A DNA stretch of 64,000 nt from Hymenolepis diminuta (Eukaryota > Platyhelminthes > Cestoda > Cyclophyllidea > Hymenolepididae): the NCBI GenBank assembly GCA_900708905.1, contig CAADRB010000012.1, positions 1,161,235-1,225,234 on the forward strand, written 5' to 3'. Under the pieces are notes generated by a model. The model saw only the letters and a list, made by a program, of their open reading frames with translations, did not search any database and had not been told where the DNA came from. The position numbers and the translations under genes were made by a program. Shown here piece after piece: positions 58,335-64,000 of this stretch. Each line of letters starts with the position of its first letter. Position 1 is the first letter of the stretch.

Positions 58335-58380
58335 ATAATATGTATGTATATACAATAATAATATACATAAATTATATAGG
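58335..58380. repeat. AT-rich simple repeat (TAA/TATG units)
   Basis: Low-complexity run of TAATAATAATATG and TATATACAATAATAATATAC units. No function is suggested. Confidence 0.6.
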
Positions 58381-60429
58381 AGTTAGATCAAAATGTGACT
58401 TGAGTGACTTGAAGTTTAGAGAATTTTTCACTTTGACACTCAGATACATTTTCTTCATCTATTATGCTAAAACCCGTCAAAAAGAAATTGAAGACTTCTC
58501 GACGTTTTGAATTTTACTAATAGCTAAAATAATCACGAGCTGACTAAGAATATTACAGACCAAATTTATAGAAAATAAGCGGCTAGATCAACAAATTGGA
58601 GCTATTTACCAATAAAAATGCGATTTAAAAGGACAGAAATTTCCAAAGGTAGGGAATTGTTAATACATCACAGATTATTTTAAAAATGATTTTAATGGTG
58701 AGGTAACACTTATTCAGTGTTTTATTCGGGAATGAAATTTAATTTAACATTGCAAGATATATTTTAAAATAAGCAGGATCGGAAATGAAACTGATATATA
58801 AAAAATTTTTTATTACTGGAGCATTTTTTAATGGAAAGGACAATACTGATGTGAACGATAACGGATTACATTTTAGACAAAAGTGGTGGCGCAAACAAGA
58901 ACTTTTACCATCTACAGGACGATGTCCCGGCCAGGGAGAAGTAAAACACATTATATTGAAAAATTCCTACAGTTCACCTCGAACTACGTACAGCATAACG
59001 CAATTCTTAATAGCTAAAATAAAAAATTCAAGGGATATGGGTTATTTTCAATAATAATGGGAAAGAAATTCATAATAAATATTAGTTTTGTCAATGAAAA
59101 GTATTTAATATTTTTCCTCAACAATATTTTCATCATGACATCTCCCCTTTTAAGACGTGCCTTCCTAAGTGAATTTTAACGCTTCACTTGAAGTCCTTCT
59201 GATTACGTATTCCGTCTTGGCGATGTACTCCATTTTCAGGGGCATATTTGAATTATTGATGCAGTTTCAGTCTGCTTCTCCTTCCCATTAGTATTTCCAT
59301 TCACTTTTGGATGAAGTTCTCGAGGATGGCAATTTAGCCTTTCTGCTTCCTCTTCTTTCTGCTCGTTTTTATAACACCCTCATGGAGATTCTTCTACGGA
59401 TTTTCATCCGGTTTCAAATCCTTCCTCTAGCTGAATATTAGTTGTGTCACCAGAGTGACCATTGATTCAATCTTCTGAGTGGCGTTATTCGCACAGCACA
59501 TTATCTTATTATGTTCTCGTTTGTTACACAAGTTGCAAATATGTGATTTGTACGGATGAAATTGGGTAAATCGCAAATTATTACGAAATCAACATTCAGT
59601 TAGAGAGAGGAAATATTCCGGGACAGTTTCACTAGAAATTCCTTCAAAAGAAAATTAATTCACATGATTGTTTTCCCCAAATTTTTGCTTATTCAACACA
59701 CTTTAAATGTGATATCCAATTTTATGCATTCATTAACAATATCTTCTAAAGTGGTTTTATCGATCTGAGGAATCGGAAATATGCATATGTTTTCACTTGA
59801 CGAGACTGGTTAAATTTGCCATATCTGCTTGTTATATAAGAAAATAAGTTTATCAATTAAAAGAACAGAAGACAAGTCCATCAACTAATCGTTTCGGTAG
59901 TTGGAATCATATTGCTTTGCAATTCTTTGTCAAGTAGAATATAACAAACAAGTAAATGATGATCAGACCGTTATTGGTAAGGTCGATGAGGTTTAACACA
60001 AAGTTGATAAAATAGATTTAATAAGAAAATCATTTGGCCCAAATCTGCATATGCAAAAAATTTCGAAGGAGTTTGTGTAAAAATTGAGCGACGAAAAGCA
60101 GATTACAGCGACCTGTAATTCATTTGATTCCTTTAGTTAAGAGACGGTCGAAGGAAATCACCGAGACAGATGAAAACCCACTTTAAACTTCTCTAGTCAA
60201 AAGTAAATATAAAATTAGGAGAAAAATTCTGTTCCTAAGCTTGTTTAATTTATTCATCAAAAATTGGCTGTAAGAATTCTTCATATCCTTCTCGGAATCT
60301 CTCCTGTCTCACTATTAGTGTTGGTCGAAAATATTCCCTGTAAAATGGTTAAATCACAGACATATCACCATCAACCCAAGATTGAATATTGCAAATGCAA
60401 CTTCGGTAATTTTAAAATTATCTTAAACT

Positions 60430-60660
60430 ACGACCCCTAACGCCTCCTCCAGTCACTTCCTCTCCATTTGCTACCCCCCTACCAGCTTCTATCTATAATG
60501 CTCCACATGCCTTCTGCATTCGTGGCCCCTCCTTATTTCCCTTTCTTTGCAACTTCAAATTAATGCGGCTTTATGACTACACTTTCGTCTTCTTAGTTGT
60601 AGTAGCACTACATGTGATGATTCTAGTTTTAACCTGTTACAGCTGGTGACCCTCGAGTCT
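60430..60660 (+). mobile_element. Possible LTR-retrotransposon remnant (LTR end plus primer-binding site)
   Basis: TGTTACA (60634-60640) could be the 3' end of an LTR. Two bases later, TGGTGACCC (60643-60651) matches the start of a primer-binding site complementary to the 3' end of tRNA-Trp, used by the CsRn1 group of Ty3/Gypsy elements known from flatworms. The preceding 200 bp are pyrimidine-rich and GC-richer than the surroundings. No gag or pol reading frame follows, and the match breaks off after nine bases, so this is at best a fossil. Confidence 0.25.
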
Positions 60661-63600
60661 TATCAAGGAGCAAGCTCTTCATATCTCATTATGCAGTCGA
60701 AAAGAATAGAAGTTCGGACTTCCATCTCGCCGCATTCTAGTAAGTGAGATCTTGACACTTAAATACTTTTCTGATTAACAAGTATCCAAGAGAGATCATT
60801 AACTGATCCTTCTTTTGGGTATTAGGATGTAATGATGGACATATTCGTTCAAAATATTTAAAAGAGCGAAAGTGTAAATACGACCGAATGAAGAATGAAT
60901 CTCTCTAAATTTTAATTCTTAACAATATAACAAATTTCACATTTTAAATTTTATAATAGATTTAAGTTTGAGACTTATTTAATATTGATTATTCCCTGGA
61001 GAATGTTGCTAAAATTGGGTAGCCTAGTGCACCAAAAAAGGTGGGGATTTATGTAGTATATTTATAAAAATTTAAACAAATTTTATATACAGACTTTACG
61101 AGTGTATTCAAGATGTGAATTATTTATTTTCTGCATTCTTTCATTTCAACTTATTTTTACAATATACTGATACTTTAGAAGTAGAATATCACTTAATAAT
61201 CAAAAAGCCTCTAAACTGTAAAGGCCGTTGCTGGTTTAAAATAAGTAATAGGTCAATTCGTTCAAAATGAGGTTGATACTTCTTTAGAATAGAGTTGAGA
61301 ATGAAGAAATACAAACTACAAAGTGAAGATGAAATATGAAGATTTAAGCCTGGAGAAGTAAAAATTTCTTTGAAATATAAGCAGCGATCAGTGTAAAATT
61401 TTCCTTATTAAAGTTAGAGGTATTTACTGGGGCACGTAGTGTTTCAATAATCCACATGTTAGGATAAAGGGTTTAACTCGATTGATTTCCGATTAAACTT
61501 GATTTCCGACCTTGTATTTATTCATTTACAAACCATTTCAGATTTGATCTGTACATGAGAAGAAAGCATACTCTTGAAACCAAATGAATTACTTCATTTC
61601 TCTCACCTTTATATTAACAGAGCGGCCAATTGCTATATGCTGGAAGGTGCGGCTGGTTGAAAGGGCATCATTGGATAAAATGAATAATTTTATTCAAGAA
61701 AAATAAATTTATAATTAATCGTTAATTATCCACAAAATTAGCATATTTGTTAAAATGTGGTGAATTACAGGGTCATTGCATAATTTTGGAGTAAAGCCTA
61801 ACGTTTAGGTAATTATGTGTTATTATTGAGTTCGGGGAGTTGTGACTACTTGGTAGTCTAAAAAGGCTACAACAGGTATTATCTCTTCTGCCCGGAAATT
61901 GGCAAACGGATACTGATGATTTATTAAAATAGGGCCCTTTCATAATATTAGGCCCCTGTTGGCATTTAACTATGGCTGACTCAGACCAAGAGAATACGCA
62001 GAACTGAATGTCAAGTATTTAAATGAATGAAATTTTATCAGTAATTGACGACTGCAGATCAATTCACCATCAAAATTGATGATATGCGTGTCCAGATTAA
62101 CTATCTAGCGTATCGATAAGGGTAACGGACAACTTGGAGACGAACAGATTGTTCATCCCGAGACAAAAGTTTAACTCTGTGGCACTGATTTGTATTTTTC
62201 GATGTTCATTCAACAGATTTCATGGGTATTGTGAAGTAGTTTTTATTTACGTTATTTACTTAGTATCTAGTGTTATTTTGTCATGATCTATCGGGGAGCA
62301 TTTCTTTTCATTAACTCATATTAACCCCGGCCGGGGGATGTGACCTTTGAATTAATATTAATCTCTTGGTAATTTCTTAGTTAAATTTATTTCTTAAAAG
62401 GTGAATGAATAAAACGTAAATAGGATAGTTAACAACTACAGTGTGTTTAGAGATGTCCTCACTTTTTAAATAAGCGCCAGCATTAATAATGTTTTTGATT
62501 TCCAATTTAACATAAATGATAATGTAAACCTTTTATCTAACAGTGTTTAATGCTAAAATAGCCTACTCTTTCTTGTCTGCGCACTATGAAGGAGCCTAGT
62601 TTGGTAAATTTAAACAAAATAAACTAAAGCCAAAGGAAATTTATGGAACTCAACAATTTTCCCGAGCACTTAATTCAAATAGGCGCCTATCATGACATAT
62701 TAGAAATCATCAGACTATTTTTCCTCCAAACTTGTTGATTGACATAGTTTACACCTACATTAAATAAACTCCATACAATGTATTGCTATAATGGCACTGA
62801 TATTTTTACTAACTTGACTCATATGGTGGACCAGGACATAGTTTTATTTTGAGAATAGCACGTTGTAATCGTACGAAGCAATCAGGATATTCAATATTCC
62901 GGCCTTTTTCAATGGAAAAAGCATCAGGGTGGAATTAACCTATCATTAGACGAAAAATATTAATTATCAATTACATTGTTTTAACATGATTTTAGCACCC
63001 ATAAAGTGAAAAATTGCAATTGCATCAATTTAGCAAAAAACCACTATGGAGTAAGTTGCTTTAATGTTACCATTTTAAAAATTTTTGGCGTGACAGTACT
63101 GTCAATACACTACTATTATTACATCGTTCTGTACCTGACGTAACATAATTGAAATTCAGATTAAATGTCAACTTACAATATATTCGACATGCTGGTTAAA
63201 GTAATAGACATTAATGAGACAGATAAGCACAGAAAATGGATAATGTAAGAATTATTTGATAAAGCGCTGTTCAATAATTATTAATCAAGTTCAACCCACA
63301 TTCCAGAGAGGGATTAAGAAACATCTGACCTCCTTTGATCAAGAGAAACACAAAAATACAGCGATGTAGGCTTACCAAAATGGCTTTAAATAGGGTAGAA
63401 AGAAACTGAAACTGGAAAAAGCAGATACCTGAATTTTTATTTTCCTTACACGTTTTGACATGAAATTTTTGTCCATTGAATTTGATTAAAGACTGTTGAG
63501 GGAAAATACTAATTAGTTAGAGTCTTAAATTCAATTCTTGTATTTATTTCTCTTAGCAAATCAGACAATTTTATATATCTTATATAGAGTTGAGGCATGG

Positions 63601-64000
63601 AAATAGAAGAAAACTACTCTACCTAGGCTATTTAATTTAAAATTTGAATACTAATTCTTGCAACCATATATATTAAATAATGAGTTCTAATAATACATAA
63701 GTCAGCATATACCAAAATCGGAAGTAGCAAGTTGGAATAATAAAAAATTGCAGTTACCACATGTATTATTAATTTAATCGTGTGTATTTAGAAGATATTG
63801 CATTAAAGTCTTTATTCAACTACAATTTCGTGGATATCTGATGAAAGTTATCTTCAAGTTTTCTAATATGTCGCCCATGTTATGAATAAAATATCTTAAC
63901 TTGATTTGGGTAGATGAAGAGCATTATGGAGCCGCTCTTGTAAACTTACACTCTACTACCTCACTTGTAGGTTAGATCTAACAAAATCAGTTAGCCATCA

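Larger units (their letters stand above)
55997..64000. other. Right-hand spacer, no gene seen
   Basis: Eight kilobases without a convincing coding exon. The open frames are short and unlike known proteins. GC-richer patches occur at about 56880-57060, 57130-57460 and 57890-58140; they look like decayed insertions, but I could not tie them to the SINE-like family. A possible LTR/primer-binding site lies near 60634-60658 and a GC palindrome at 62325-62336. The VDAC promoter should be near 56000-56100. Confidence 0.5.

Noticed and set aside
58785..59054. 89-codon plus-strand open frame
   Set aside because: No motif, no supporting splice sites, AT-rich codon content typical of chance frames.

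Overview
This is an AT-rich stretch of a eukaryotic nuclear genome. It holds seven spliced, protein-coding genes separated by long AT-rich spacers with scattered repeats. The standard genetic code, kilobase introns alternating with tiny introns of 33-41 nt, splice acceptors sitting almost on top of several start codons (a hint of spliced-leader trans-splicing), and a cholinesterase-like gene all fit a parasitic flatworm. A cestode such as a hymenolepidid is my best guess, but species is an inference.

Layout, left to right: (1) 804-1244, minus, the 5' end of an unrecognised secreted or membrane protein that runs off the left edge; (2) 6692-7050, minus, ribosomal protein S27 (RPS27); (3) 8081-9218, plus, an ashwin (C2orf49)-like protein; (4) 11427-13488, minus, eIF3 subunit I; (5) 13702-22982, plus, a nine-exon cholinesterase-like secreted protein whose catalytic Ser and His are both replaced; (6) 31449-49233, plus, a 24-exon, about 1,902-residue coiled-coil protein of the MTCL/SOGA microtubule-crosslinking family, with a possible alternative terminal exon containing a perfect hairpin; (7) 53869-55996, minus, a mitochondrial porin (VDAC). 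All gene models were built by hand from frame, splice consensus and homology. Exon lengths sum to an exact multiple of three for every complete gene.

The spacers (1.25-6.6 kb, 9.2-11.4 kb, 23-31.3 kb, 49.2-53.8 kb, 56-64 kb) carry no convincing genes. They do carry several diverged copies of what looks like a tRNA-derived SINE (A-box and B-box-like motifs followed by a shared tail) and one possible LTR-retrotransposon trace near 60.64 kb.

The genes do not form one pathway. Translation and RNA processing (RPS27, eIF3i, ashwin) lie together on the left; the cholinesterase-like and MTCL-like genes fill the centre; VDAC is convergent to MTCL. eIF3i and the cholinesterase-like gene are divergent with only about 213 bp between start codons, so they probably share a promoter region. 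The most interesting items are the pseudo-cholinesterase, the hairpin-bearing alternative exon in the MTCL-like gene, the stopless 36-nt intron in VDAC, and the SINE-like family.
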